Source: Flavobacteriales bacterium
GTDB lineage: Bacteria > Bacteroidota > Bacteroidia > NS11-12g > UBA9320
Reading direction: 5' to 3'
Length of the DNA stretch: 64,000 nt
Assembly: GCA_020635455.1 (NCBI GenBank)
Contig: JACJZT010000002.1
Coordinates: 496,001 to 560,000 of the forward strand
Of this stretch, positions 25,263 through 33,821 are shown piece by piece. The notes beneath the pieces were generated by a model. It did not search any database and was not told where the DNA came from. It saw only the letters and a program-made list of their open reading frames with translations. A program made the translations under genes and the position numbers. Positions within the stretch are counted from its first letter, which is position 1, and the number at the start of each line of letters is the position of its first letter.

Positions 25263-26021
25263 TTAGGCAACCTTTATCCTTTCCAGTTCCACGCGCATCG
25301 ACAACAGCATATCCATTATGCTGTCGAGATTGAGTTCTTCTGTTTTTTTATCGCTCATATTAAGATTACAGACAAATTCCCACAACTCGATCACCTCTGA
25401 AGGATGAATGGTATAGGGGTGATACACTTTGTTGTCGGAATGAAGCTCCAGGTTGCCTTTGTTCAGATACACCCTTTTGTAAACAATACCCTCGTTGCGT
25501 GTTATTAATATATAGGTGCTTCCATTTCTGACTTCACTAACCGATTCCAGAAACTTTCCGATCACGTAACTCCCTTCCCGAAGGGGTGGCATCGAATCTC
25601 CCTTGATCGGGAAAGCGCGGTGCTTACCCACGATCCTGAAAGGCAGATTCATCAGTGGCAGCATTTCTATGTATTCCGGATCGGCATATCCGTTGAGGTA
25701 CCCTGCCGATGCTTTAACGGTCACCACTTCAACCTGATCGTTGTTTTGCCGGTCTACCACGACCGGAAAAAGTATTCTGTTTTCTGCCACTTCCATAAAG
25801 GTATTGCTGTCAAATTTTCTCAGGTCACACTTTACCAGAGCATCTACCGCTATGTGAAACAAATTGGACAAACGCACCAGGATCTCGATGGGCGGATCGC
25901 AACGCTCTTCCTCGTATGAACCTATCCGGGCCCTGCTGATGTCGAGTTCTTCGGCCAACTGCTCCTGCGACCATTTCTTCAATTGCCTTAAATGCCTGAT
26001 GTTTTTTGAAATTTTACTCAT
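25263..26021 (-). CDS. S24/LexA-like self-cleaving repressor (HTH plus S24 peptidase)
   Basis: The likely start is ATG 26021 (MSKISKN), giving 252 residues; an in-frame ATG at 26039 adds six poorly fitting residues. Residues 1 to about 65 are a Cro/C1-type helix-turn-helix (KWSQEQLAEELDISRARIGSYE). The S24 domain has a candidate Ala-Gly cleavage site (KASAGYLNG), the nucleophile Ser143 in KGDSMPP and general base Lys182 in GIVYKRV. An additional 35-residue charged tail follows. By analogy with LexA/UmuD, DNA damage and RecA would trigger self-cleavage and induce the divergent dinB-dnaE genes. The control region carries repeated AATACT half-sites. Confidence 0.9.
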   Translation of the reverse strand: MSKISKNIRHLRQLKKWSQEQLAEELDISRARIGSYEEERCDPPIEILVRLSNLFHIAVDALVKCDLRKFDSNTFMEVAENRILFPVVVDRQNNDQVEVVTVKASAGYLNGYADPEYIEMLPLMNLPFRIVGKHRAFPIKGDSMPPLREGSYVIGKFLESVSEVRNGSTYILITRNEGIVYKRVYLNKGNLELHSDNKVYHPYTIHPSEVIELWEFVCNLNMSDKKTEELNLDSIMDMLLSMRVELERIKVA

Positions 26022-26022
26022 T

Positions 26023-26061
26023 GCTAAAATACTTAGCACAATAATACTAAATATTATAGTA
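26023..26061. promoter_or_regulatory. Candidate operator of the S24 repressor
   Basis: Within 39 bp between the repressor and dinB starts lie a perfect GCTAA/TTAGC dyad (26023-26037) and a TACTA/TAGTA dyad with 7-bp spacer (26045-26061). AATACT occurs at 26028 and 26043, 15 bp apart. The right arm overlaps the dinB -7 element. Confidence 0.5.
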
Positions 26062-26067
26062 GTTTTG
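26060..26067 (+). promoter_or_regulatory. dinB -7 element (TAGTTTTG)
   Basis: A perfect TAnnTTTG 28 bases before ATG 26096. Its first two bases are shared with the right arm of the TACTA/TAGTA dyad, so a bound repressor would block it. Confidence 0.55.
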
Positions 26068-26095
26068 AAATTAATTATTTTAAGTTTTCAACATT

Positions 26096-27286
26096 ATGAA
26101 CCGACAGATTGTACACATTGATTTAGACTCTTTTTTTGTATCGGTAGAACGGCTTATCAATCCTAAACTAATTGGAAAGCCGGTTCTTGTAGGTGGTACG
26201 GGTGACCGTGGAGTGGTGGCTTCCTGCAGTTATGAAGCGCGCGGATTCGGTATTCACTCGGCCATGCTCATGAAAACAGCCCGTTTACTTTGTCCCGAGG
26301 CTATTGTTGTGCGCGGTGACTCCGGTCAGTACAGCAAATATTCCGACATTGTTACTGAGATCATTGGCGAGGAAGTGCCTCTGTACGAAAAAACATCCAT
26401 CGATGAATTTTACATCGATCTTACCGGAATGGACCGGTTTTTCGGGTGTTACAAACTGGCCACCGAGCTCCGCAAAAGAGTTACCCGCGAAACCAACCTT
26501 CCTATTTCCTTTGCCCTTTCAGCCAACAAAACCGTATCTAAAGTAGGCACAGGCGAAGCCAAACCCAACGGACAAAAAGAGATCCCTTTCGGCACCGAGA
26601 AAAATTTCCTGGCCCCACTATCCATCCGCAAGATACCCATGGTAGGCGAAAAAACGTATCATCTGCTCCGGGGTATGGGCATCACCTGGATACGCACCCT
26701 GCAGGAAATGCCCATAGAACTGCTGAAGCAGGTATTGGGCGACAATGGTACCGCGATCTGGAAAAAGGCCAATGGGATCGACCATTCGCAGGTCATCCCC
26801 TATTCCGAAAGAAAGTCTATTTCCACCGAACGCACTTTCGACAAAGACACCATTGATGTAAAAGCCTTAAAAGGCGTACTGATCGGCATGACCGAAAAAC
26901 TGGCCTATCAGCTGAGAAGCGAAAACAAACTCACGGCCTGTATAACGGTAAAGATACGCTACTCCGATTTCAATACCTATACCACTCAGGCCCGTATTTC
27001 CTATTCGTCGCTCGATCATGTGCTGATCGAAAAAGTCATGTCACTTTTTGAAAAACTATATCAAAAGCGCATGTTAATACGACTCATCGGAATCCGTTTC
27101 AGTCATTTGGTTCAGGGTGGTCACCAGTACAGCCTGTTTGAGGAAACGGCCGAAAAGATCATGCTTTGTCAGGCTATGGACAAGATCCGGCACCGCTATG
27201 GCAAAAACGCCATCAACCGGGCCGAAGGTGTAGGCTACAGATCGCACGACATGAACCCCTTTAACGGCATAAAAAGCAAAGTTTAA
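26096..27286 (+). CDS. dinB: Y-family translesion DNA polymerase (DinB/UmuC-like)
   Basis: A 396-residue polymerase. Catalytic acids are visible: Asp9 in HIDLDSFF, and Asp103 with Glu104 in SIDEFYID. The finger segment SCSYEARGFGI, the palm, the helix-hairpin-helix-like thumb (IPMVGEKTYHLLRGMGI) and a little-finger domain follow. It copies damaged DNA at low fidelity. Higher GC than flanking genes. It is divergent from the S24 repressor and 20 bp before the error-prone dnaE, an arrangement functionally like the ImuB-ImuC/DnaE2 mutasome. Whether it acts as an active polymerase (as motifs suggest) or as a clamp-binding scaffold cannot be settled here. Confidence 0.93.
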   Translation: MNRQIVHIDLDSFFVSVERLINPKLIGKPVLVGGTGDRGVVASCSYEARGFGIHSAMLMKTARLLCPEAIVVRGDSGQYSKYSDIVTEIIGEEVPLYEKTSIDEFYIDLTGMDRFFGCYKLATELRKRVTRETNLPISFALSANKTVSKVGTGEAKPNGQKEIPFGTEKNFLAPLSIRKIPMVGEKTYHLLRGMGITWIRTLQEMPIELLKQVLGDNGTAIWKKANGIDHSQVIPYSERKSISTERTFDKDTIDVKALKGVLIGMTEKLAYQLRSENKLTACITVKIRYSDFNTYTTQARISYSSLDHVLIEKVMSLFEKLYQKRMLIRLIGIRFSHLVQGGHQYSLFEETAEKIMLCQAMDKIRHRYGKNAINRAEGVGYRSHDMNPFNGIKSKV

Positions 27287-27306
27287 CTCTTACCCTCCCG
27301 TAAGCC

Positions 27307-30276
27307 ATGTTGCTCAATTGCCATACCTATTACAGTTTTTGCTACGGCACCCTGTCTCCCGACCGGCTCCTGAAAGAAGTACAACATAAAGGTTACCGTT
27401 CTTACGCACTTACCGACATCAACAACACCTCTGCATGCTTCGATTCTATCAGGATGGCGGTTGAAAGGGGCATCAAACCCATTATCGGGATCGATTTCAG
27501 AAATACCGTAAAGCAGATGTACATCGGACTGGCTCAAAACAACGAAGGTTTTAAAGAACTCAACGAGCATCTTACCGGGCACCTTCACAGCGGGGAAGAC
27601 TTTAACGACATCGCGCCGGACTTCAGCCACGCCTTTATCATCTACCCGCTGAGCCGCTATCGCGGGCAAACCCTTCGCCCAAATGAATTCATAGGCATCT
27701 CGGTAAAAGACCTGCGCACCCTGCCTTTTTCTCCGGCAAAAAAACAAATGAAAAAACTGGTCGTACTGCACACCGCATCGTTTGGAAGTCGCCCGCACTT
27801 TAACGCACACAGGCTTCTCAGGGCCATCGACACCAACACCTTACTGAGCAAGCTCCCCCCCGAGCAGCAAGCCACAGGCGACGAGATCATGCTGCCCCGG
27901 CAGGAACTCTACGCCGCATTTGCCGGATACCCCGAAATCATTGAAAATACGGAGTACCTTCTCAGCAATTGTTCCATACATTTTGAGTATGGAAAACTCT
28001 GCAACAAGAATTTAAAAAACTATACCAACCGTGTTGAGAACGATATCGCGCTCTTAAAAAAACTCTGTGAGGAAGGGCTTTCATACCGCTACCCAAATCC
28101 GAAGCAGGAAGTTTTGCAGCGCATTGAAAAAGAGTTGCAGGTGATTACCCAGCTCAATTTTGCATCCTATTTTCTGATCAACTGGGATATTGTAAACTAT
28201 GCCCGACACAAAAATTACTATTACGTGGGCCGGGGAAGCGGGGCCAACAGCATCATCGCCTACATTCTCCGCATCACAGATGTTGACCCCATCGAACTCG
28301 ACCTCTATTTTGAGAGGTTCATCAATCTCTACCGAAACAACGCCCCGGATTTTGATATGGACTTTTCGTGGACCGACCGCGACGACATCACACAATACAT
28401 CTTCAACCGCTTTGGCAATCAGCGCACTGCGCTTCTGGGCGCTTACAACACATTTCAAAACGACGCCGTGATACGGGAACTCGGGAAAGTTTTCGGACTG
28501 CCTCCCGGTGAGATAGACAAGCTGCAGCGCAACAACAAATCACCCGATAACGACGAATTGAGCAAGCTGGTGCTTGCATACGGTAAATTCATACACGGGT
28601 TTCCGAGTCATCTCAGCATACATTCCAGCGGCATCATTATTTCCGAAGCCCCGATCAGCTGTTATTCCGCCACGATCATGCCCCCGAAAGGCTTTCCTAC
28701 CACTCAGTTCAGCATGCTGGAAGCCGAAGATATCGGGTTGTACAAGTTTGATATACTGAGCCAGCGCGGACTCGGAAAGATCAAAGATACCCTCAGCATT
28801 GTTAAGCAAAACCACGGACACGACATCGACATTCACGATACCGGCCGTTTTAAGAAAGATGAACGCATCAAAACCTTTTTGCGCTCAGGCAATACCATCG
28901 GTTGTTTTTATGTGGAATCTCCTGCCATGCGCATGCTTCTCGCCAAACTTCGGGCCGACGACTACCTCAGACTGGTGGCAGCCAGCTCCATTATTCGTCC
29001 GGGAGTTTCCAAAAGCGGAATGATGAAAGCCTATATTCTGCGTTACCGCGATAAAAAACTGAGGGAAAAAGCCCGCGAACAACTGCCCGAACTTTATGAT
29101 CTGCTTCAGGAAACTTACGGTGTAATGGTGTACCAGGAAGACGTTATCAAAATAGCCCATTTTTTTGCAGGGCTCAGCCTTGCAGAATCGGATTACCTCC
29201 GCCGTGGCATGTCGTGGAAGTTTAAACAGCGAAATGAATTTGGCCGCGTGAAAGACAATTTTTTTAAAAACTGCCTGAATAAAGGCTACCCACACACCCT
29301 GATAAACGATATATGGCTGCAGATCGAGAGTTTTGCCAACTTTGCTTTTTCTAAAGGACATTCGGCCAGCTATGCGGTTGAAAGCTACCAGGCCCTTTAC
29401 CTGAAGGCCTATTACCCTCTTGAATACATGGTGGCCACCCTTAACAACGGAGGAGGATTTTACCGAAGAGAACTCTACCTGCATGAAGCACGTATGAACG
29501 GTGCTGAAATTAAACCACCCTGCATCAACCGGAGCGATGACCTGTTTAAGATCATAGGGAAAACCATTTACATTGGGCTGGGTACGGTTCGTGAACTCGA
29601 GCACAACAGCATCGTGCAAATCCTTAAAAACAGAAATAAGCAAGGTACCTTTAAAGACCTGTATGATTTTATAAAGAGGGTTCCGCTGTCCATTGAGCAG
29701 ATGCGCTTGCTTATACGTGCCGGAACTTTTGCTTTCACGGGTCGTAATAAGAAAGAACTTCTTTGGGAAGTCCATGCACTGCTGCAACCTGCTGCTCCAC
29801 CAAAACTTACCGGTGAACTTTTTGAAAACCCTGCCAAAAAGTGGCAACTCCCCCCTCTCGAAAGTTCGCCCATTGACGAAGCCTTTGACGAAATAGAACT
29901 TTTCGGGTTTCCGCTCTGTTCTCCCTTTGATCTTTTAAAAGACCCTGTACCCTCTTCCCTGCTTGCCGGCGATCTGCACAGGTATCTTAACCGAACCGTT
30001 TGTATTTCAGGATACCTTATTACCGTAAAAAGCACCCGGACATCCAAAGGTGAACGCATGTATTTTGGGACCTTTATCGATATGCAGGGGAAGTGGATTG
30101 ATACCGTACATTTTCCAAAAAGTGCAAAAAAACACCCTTTTACCGGCCCCGGCTGCTACGAGCTCAGGGGGCTGGTTGTTGAAGAATACGATTTTATTAA
30201 CATCAACGTGGATTACATGAAACATCTGCCTATGGCAGACCGGGAGGCGATCCGTGAACCGGCAAGTCAACGGTAA
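27307..30276 (+). CDS. Error-prone DNA polymerase III alpha subunit (DnaE2/ImuC-like)
   Basis: A 989-residue C-family polymerase, shorter than replicative DnaE (about 1160). The polymerase acids are in PDFDMDF (Asp350, Asp352) and YKFDILSQRGL (Asp482). GRGSGANS, YQEDVIKIAHFFAG and FSKGHSASYAVESYQALYLKAYYP are conserved palm/finger segments. The C-terminus holds an OB-like domain (VCISGYLITVKSTRT). The N-terminal PHP domain has lost metal ligands: the usual HxH reads NCHTYYS and TDH reads ALTDINN, so no PHP nuclease or proofreading is expected. Start ATG 27307. It is coupled to dinB and has clearly higher GC than the window average. Confidence 0.92.
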   Translation: MLLNCHTYYSFCYGTLSPDRLLKEVQHKGYRSYALTDINNTSACFDSIRMAVERGIKPIIGIDFRNTVKQMYIGLAQNNEGFKELNEHLTGHLHSGEDFNDIAPDFSHAFIIYPLSRYRGQTLRPNEFIGISVKDLRTLPFSPAKKQMKKLVVLHTASFGSRPHFNAHRLLRAIDTNTLLSKLPPEQQATGDEIMLPRQELYAAFAGYPEIIENTEYLLSNCSIHFEYGKLCNKNLKNYTNRVENDIALLKKLCEEGLSYRYPNPKQEVLQRIEKELQVITQLNFASYFLINWDIVNYARHKNYYYVGRGSGANSIIAYILRITDVDPIELDLYFERFINLYRNNAPDFDMDFSWTDRDDITQYIFNRFGNQRTALLGAYNTFQNDAVIRELGKVFGLPPGEIDKLQRNNKSPDNDELSKLVLAYGKFIHGFPSHLSIHSSGIIISEAPISCYSATIMPPKGFPTTQFSMLEAEDIGLYKFDILSQRGLGKIKDTLSIVKQNHGHDIDIHDTGRFKKDERIKTFLRSGNTIGCFYVESPAMRMLLAKLRADDYLRLVAASSIIRPGVSKSGMMKAYILRYRDKKLREKAREQLPELYDLLQETYGVMVYQEDVIKIAHFFAGLSLAESDYLRRGMSWKFKQRNEFGRVKDNFFKNCLNKGYPHTLINDIWLQIESFANFAFSKGHSASYAVESYQALYLKAYYPLEYMVATLNNGGGFYRRELYLHEARMNGAEIKPPCINRSDDLFKIIGKTIYIGLGTVRELEHNSIVQILKNRNKQGTFKDLYDFIKRVPLSIEQMRLLIRAGTFAFTGRNKKELLWEVHALLQPAAPPKLTGELFENPAKKWQLPPLESSPIDEAFDEIELFGFPLCSPFDLLKDPVPSSLLAGDLHRYLNRTVCISGYLITVKSTRTSKGERMYFGTFIDMQGKWIDTVHFPKSAKKHPFTGPGCYELRGLVVEEYDFININVDYMKHLPMADREAIREPASQR

Positions 30277-30291
30277 TGCTGTCACAGACTT

Positions 30292-30308
30292 AATACTATG
30301 TTAGTATT
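30292..30308. repeat. AATACTA-TGT-TAGTATT dyad after the dnaE gene
   Basis: Perfect 7-base arms, 15 bases past the stop of the error-prone polymerase gene. The left arm is identical to AATACTA at 26043-26049 in the repressor/dinB control region. It could be a second operator or an AT-rich transcript-end hairpin. Confidence 0.5.
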
Positions 30309-30371
30309 GGCAGGAAATATTAGCAAATACTTAAACATGCCTTAAGATTTTGTTTAACTCTATAAACTTTT

Positions 30372-30401
30372 TTTGTAAGGTGAATAAGTATAATATTTTT
30401 A
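30372..30401 (+). promoter_or_regulatory. Probable promoter of the metallophosphoesterase operon
   Basis: TTTG at 30372-30375, an 18-bp spacer, then TATTTTTA (30394-30401), one base off TAnnTTTG. The expected start point lies almost at the ATG of the 30-codon frame at 30405. Confidence 0.4.
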
Positions 30402-30404
30402 AGT

Positions 30405-30497
30405 ATGAAACGCATCAAATTCCTGCTCCTTAATCTGTTTACCAGATTGATACTTCCAATATACAGGGCCCAGTTTTCCGATCTTAAATTTCATTAA
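30405..30497 (+). CDS. Possible 30-residue leader peptide or small protein
   Basis: An ATG-initiated frame of 30 codons plus stop, beginning MKRIKFLLLNLF and rich in Leu, Ile, Lys and Arg, so it is a small cationic amphipathic or membrane-associated peptide if made. Its stop is 7 bases before the GTG start of the metallophosphoesterase, in a different frame. That position suits a leader peptide coupled to the next gene. Nothing else supports translation, and I do not recognise the sequence. Confidence 0.25.
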   Translation: MKRIKFLLLNLFTRLILPIYRAQFSDLKFH

Positions 30498-30504
30498 TTC
30501 CTGA

Positions 30505-31365
30505 GTGGAAAAAAGCGATAGAAGAAAGCTTGAAATTCTTGTGCTTTCGGATATTCACCTCGGCACCTACGGTTGCCATGCAAAAGAGTTGTACATTTAC
30601 CTTAAGTCGGTTCGCCCAAAAACAGTAATCCTGAACGGCGACATCATTGACATCTGGCAGTTCAGCAAAAACTACTGGCCTAAATATCACAACAAAGTGA
30701 TCAAACAATTTATGCAATGGATGTCGAAAGGGGTAAAAATGTATTACATCACCGGCAACCACGATGAAATGCTGAGGAAATTCACAGGTTTCAAAATGGG
30801 CTCACTAAAAATTGTAAATAAGGTAATACTCGAGTTGGATGATGGAAAAAAAGCATGGTTCTTTCACGGAGACGTATTTGATGTTACCATGCAACACAGT
30901 AAATGGCTAGCCAAACTTGGTGCGAAAGGATATGACACCCTTATCCTGATAAACCGGATGGCAAATTTTATTTCGGAAAAAATATTTAAGAAAGGTAAAC
31001 TCTCACTGTCTAAAAAGATCAAAAACAGTGTAAAAAGTGCCGTCAAGTTTATTAATAATTTTGAACAGGTTGCCGCCGATATTGGCATCAGCAATGGTTA
31101 CGATTATGTGGTTTGCGGTCACATTCACCAACCCGAAATGAAGGTTATTTCGAATGAAGAAGGGCAGATACATTACCTCAACAGTGGTGACTGGATCGAA
31201 AATCTTACGGCTCTGGAATACAATAAGGGGAAATGGGAATTGTTCCGGTTCGATCAACATAATTTTTCAGACCATACCGATCCTGATTTAAACGAATATG
31301 AACTGTCCAATAAAGAATTGTTCAAACATATGGTAGATGAATTTCAATTTAACAAATCAAAATGA
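30505..31365 (+). CDS. Calcineurin-like metallophosphoesterase (UDP-2,3-diacylglucosamine diphosphatase-like)
   Basis: A 286-residue protein with all dimetal motifs in order: SDIHLGTYGCH, NGDIIDIW, TGNHDE, FFHGDVFD and VCGHIHQP. Bacteroidota members with the DIHLGTYGCHAKEL start are usually annotated as UDP-2,3-diacylglucosamine hydrolase-like, but LpxH function is not proven for them. The start is GTG 30505, directly after an in-frame stop; no upstream ATG is possible. The next gene (a glycosyltransferase) begins inside its stop (ATGA at 31362-31365), so the two are translationally coupled. A role in envelope sugar or lipid metabolism is likely. Confidence 0.85.
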   Translation: MEKSDRRKLEILVLSDIHLGTYGCHAKELYIYLKSVRPKTVILNGDIIDIWQFSKNYWPKYHNKVIKQFMQWMSKGVKMYYITGNHDEMLRKFTGFKMGSLKIVNKVILELDDGKKAWFFHGDVFDVTMQHSKWLAKLGAKGYDTLILINRMANFISEKIFKKGKLSLSKKIKNSVKSAVKFINNFEQVAADIGISNGYDYVVCGHIHQPEMKVISNEEGQIHYLNSGDWIENLTALEYNKGKWELFRFDQHNFSDHTDPDLNEYELSNKELFKHMVDEFQFNKSK

Positions 31366-32435
31366 AAATCCTATACGCTTTACAAGGTACCGGAAATGGT
31401 CATCTTAGCAGGGCCAGAGATATTGTGGCCCATTTAAAATTAGAAAACGAAGTTGACATCCTTATAAGTGGCACCCAGGTTGAAGTTGATCTCCCTTATG
31501 TAATAAAATACCGTTACAAGGGTCTCGGATTCGTTTTTGGCAAAAAAGGCGGGATCGATTATGCAGCCACCTTTAGATCAAACAGTTTAAAAAAATTATT
31601 TGCAGAAATAAAAAGCCTGCCGATTGAAGAATACGATCTTATCTTAAATGATTTTGAACCGATCAGTGCATGGGCTTGTAAGCTATCCGGTAAATTTTGT
31701 GTAGGCCTGAGCCATCAGCTGGCCATATTAAATAAAAAAGCACCCAAACCTGCCAAAAAAGACCTTTTGGGAAAACTGGTATTAAAAAATTACGCTCCTG
31801 CAAAGGTTTACTTTGGTTTCCATTTTTCAAGCTACGATAACAACATTTATACACCTGTTATACGAAATCAGATACGAATGGCAACGCCCGTTAAAAAACC
31901 ACATTACACAGTTTATTTACCGGCATACAGCGATAACAGAATACTTAAGATCCTTAGCTATTTTGAAAACATTCAATGGGAGGTTTTCAGCAAACATACC
32001 GGTGAAAACTATTCACTTGGAAATGTTAAAGTGCGTAAGATCGACAATGATTCATTTGTTGAAAGCCTAATAAGTTGTACAGGGGTGCTCTGCGGGGCAG
32101 GATTTGAAACACCGGCGGAAGCTCTTTTTTTGAATAAAAAACTTATGGTGGTACCTATGAAGGGCCAGTACGAACAGCAGTGCAATGCTGCTGCTTTAAA
32201 GGATATGGAAGTCCCTGTTCTTAAGAAATTTAACGCCAAAAGAATCCCTGAAATTAAAAAGTGGATAGAAACGGACCAGGAGATAACCGTTGACTACCCA
32301 GAACAGACTGCATTGATCCTTCAAAAAATTCTCAGGCTTACTCTGGAGATCGGAGATACAAAAAACCTTAAAGATTACTCTTATAAATCTTTTAAGAAAA
32401 AAATTGAAAAAACTAAATTCGGGGCACTTAAATGA
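31362..32435 (+). CDS. GT-B fold glycosyltransferase (MurG/UGT-like)
   Basis: A 357-residue protein whose N-terminus has the GT-B loop GTGNGHLSRARDI and whose C-terminal half has the nucleotide-sugar site CGAGFETPAEALFLNK followed by GQYEQQCNA, both typical of MurG/UGT-type transferases. It lacks membrane helices and a signal peptide, so it acts in the cytoplasm or at the inner face of the membrane. Both ends overlap neighbours by four bases (ATGA), coupling it to the phosphoesterase before it and the GH1 enzyme after it. Donor and acceptor unknown; glycolipid synthesis fits the context. Confidence 0.85.
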   Translation: MKILYALQGTGNGHLSRARDIVAHLKLENEVDILISGTQVEVDLPYVIKYRYKGLGFVFGKKGGIDYAATFRSNSLKKLFAEIKSLPIEEYDLILNDFEPISAWACKLSGKFCVGLSHQLAILNKKAPKPAKKDLLGKLVLKNYAPAKVYFGFHFSSYDNNIYTPVIRNQIRMATPVKKPHYTVYLPAYSDNRILKILSYFENIQWEVFSKHTGENYSLGNVKVRKIDNDSFVESLISCTGVLCGAGFETPAEALFLNKKLMVVPMKGQYEQQCNAAALKDMEVPVLKKFNAKRIPEIKKWIETDQEITVDYPEQTALILQKILRLTLEIGDTKNLKDYSYKSFKKKIEKTKFGALK

Positions 32436-33778
32436 ACAGAGATCCTGAAAATTCCTTCAAATGGGGAGTTTCAACGGCTGCATATCAAATTGAAGGTGCG
32501 CATGATATTGATGGAAAAGGTCCTTCGATCTGGGACACATTTGCCAACAAAAAGAGAAAGATCCACAGGAACCAAAATGGCAATATTGCATGCGATCATT
32601 ACAACCGTTATCAGGAAGATATTGATCTGATCAGAGACCTCAACATTCCAAACTATCGTTTCTCTATATCATGGAGCAGGATTTTCCCGGAAGGGGTCGG
32701 ACCGATAAATATGAAAGGCATTCATTACTATCACAGACTGATAGACTATTGCCTGAAAAATGGAATAGAACCCTGGATTACGCTTTATCACTGGGACTTG
32801 CCGGATGCGCTTGAAAAAAAAGGTGGCTGGACCAACCGCGACATTCTGATCTGGTTCGAAGAATTTGTATCATTCTGTATCAAGACTTTCGGCGATAAGG
32901 TCAAACACTGGATGGTTCTCAATGAACCACTGGTTTTTACAGGTGCAGGATATTTTTTAGGGGTTCATGCCCCCGGAAAAAAGGGACTGAGCAATTTCCT
33001 GGCGGCCTCACACCATGCTGCACTTTGTCAGGCTCATGGAGGGCGCATCATTAAATCGATCAAGTCTGACCTTAAAGTTGGTACAACCTTTTCGTACTCT
33101 CCCATCGAACCGTTTAACCCTGAAAATTCAAAGGACCTAAAAGCTACAAAAAAGGCAAATGCATTGGTAAACAGGCTATTCATTGAACCGCTGCTGGGAC
33201 TTGGTTATCCTGTAAATGATTTTAAGATCCTGACCAGAATTGAAAAATTTGTTAAAGCTAACGATGAAAAAGATCTGAAATTTGAAATGGATTTTATCGG
33301 ACTTCAGAATTACACCCGTGAATTGGTAAAATATTCGCCTTTCGTGCCCATTTTAAACCTTAAAGTTGTAAAAGCATCAAAAAGAAAAGTTGAAAAAACC
33401 CTTATGAACTGGGAAGTCCACCCTCCCTCTATCTACCAATCACTTATGGAGCTGGGAAAATACAGCGGAGTAAGTGAAATTATAATAACTGAAAATGGAG
33501 CAGCTTTCAGCGATTCCTTTAGCAATGGAAAAATAAAGGACGAAAAAAGGGTTATCTATTTGAAAGAATACATTGAGCAGGTTCTAAAAGCAAAAAATGA
33601 TGGTGTTAATGTTGGAGGATATTTTGTTTGGACCTTGCTCGACAACTTTGAATGGGCAGAAGGATATCATCCGACCTTCGGCCTGGTAAATGTAGACTTT
33701 GAATCGCAAAAAAGAACCATAAAAGACTCGGGATACTGGTACAGTGAGTTTATCAGGAACCATGCCAGAAAGGAATAA
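32432..33778 (+). CDS. Glycoside hydrolase family 1 beta-glucosidase
   Basis: A 448-residue cytoplasmic (beta/alpha)8 enzyme of standard GH1 length. The acid/base is Glu165 in MVLNEPLVF, the nucleophile Glu354 in IIITENGAAF. The N-terminal FKWGVSTAAYQIEGA and the C-terminal VWTLLDNFEWAEGY, which shapes the glycone pocket, are both intact. No signal peptide, so it acts on imported or internally made beta-glycosides. It is the last of three coupled genes (phosphoesterase, glycosyltransferase, GH1), an unusual grouping that suggests turnover of an internal glucoside or glycolipid. Confidence 0.94.
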   Translation: MNRDPENSFKWGVSTAAYQIEGAHDIDGKGPSIWDTFANKKRKIHRNQNGNIACDHYNRYQEDIDLIRDLNIPNYRFSISWSRIFPEGVGPINMKGIHYYHRLIDYCLKNGIEPWITLYHWDLPDALEKKGGWTNRDILIWFEEFVSFCIKTFGDKVKHWMVLNEPLVFTGAGYFLGVHAPGKKGLSNFLAASHHAALCQAHGGRIIKSIKSDLKVGTTFSYSPIEPFNPENSKDLKATKKANALVNRLFIEPLLGLGYPVNDFKILTRIEKFVKANDEKDLKFEMDFIGLQNYTRELVKYSPFVPILNLKVVKASKRKVEKTLMNWEVHPPSIYQSLMELGKYSGVSEIIITENGAAFSDSFSNGKIKDEKRVIYLKEYIEQVLKAKNDGVNVGGYFVWTLLDNFEWAEGYHPTFGLVNVDFESQKRTIKDSGYWYSEFIRNHARKE

Positions 33779-33821
33779 TCGTTACTCTCCATCTAAAGCA
33801 TTTTTTTAGACACGTTTTTTT

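Noticed and set aside
28885..29847. Long minus-strand frame (about 320 codons) inside the error-prone dnaE gene
   Set aside because: It is antisense to conserved polymerase codons in the higher-GC island, has no recognisable domain, and is expected as a shadow frame.
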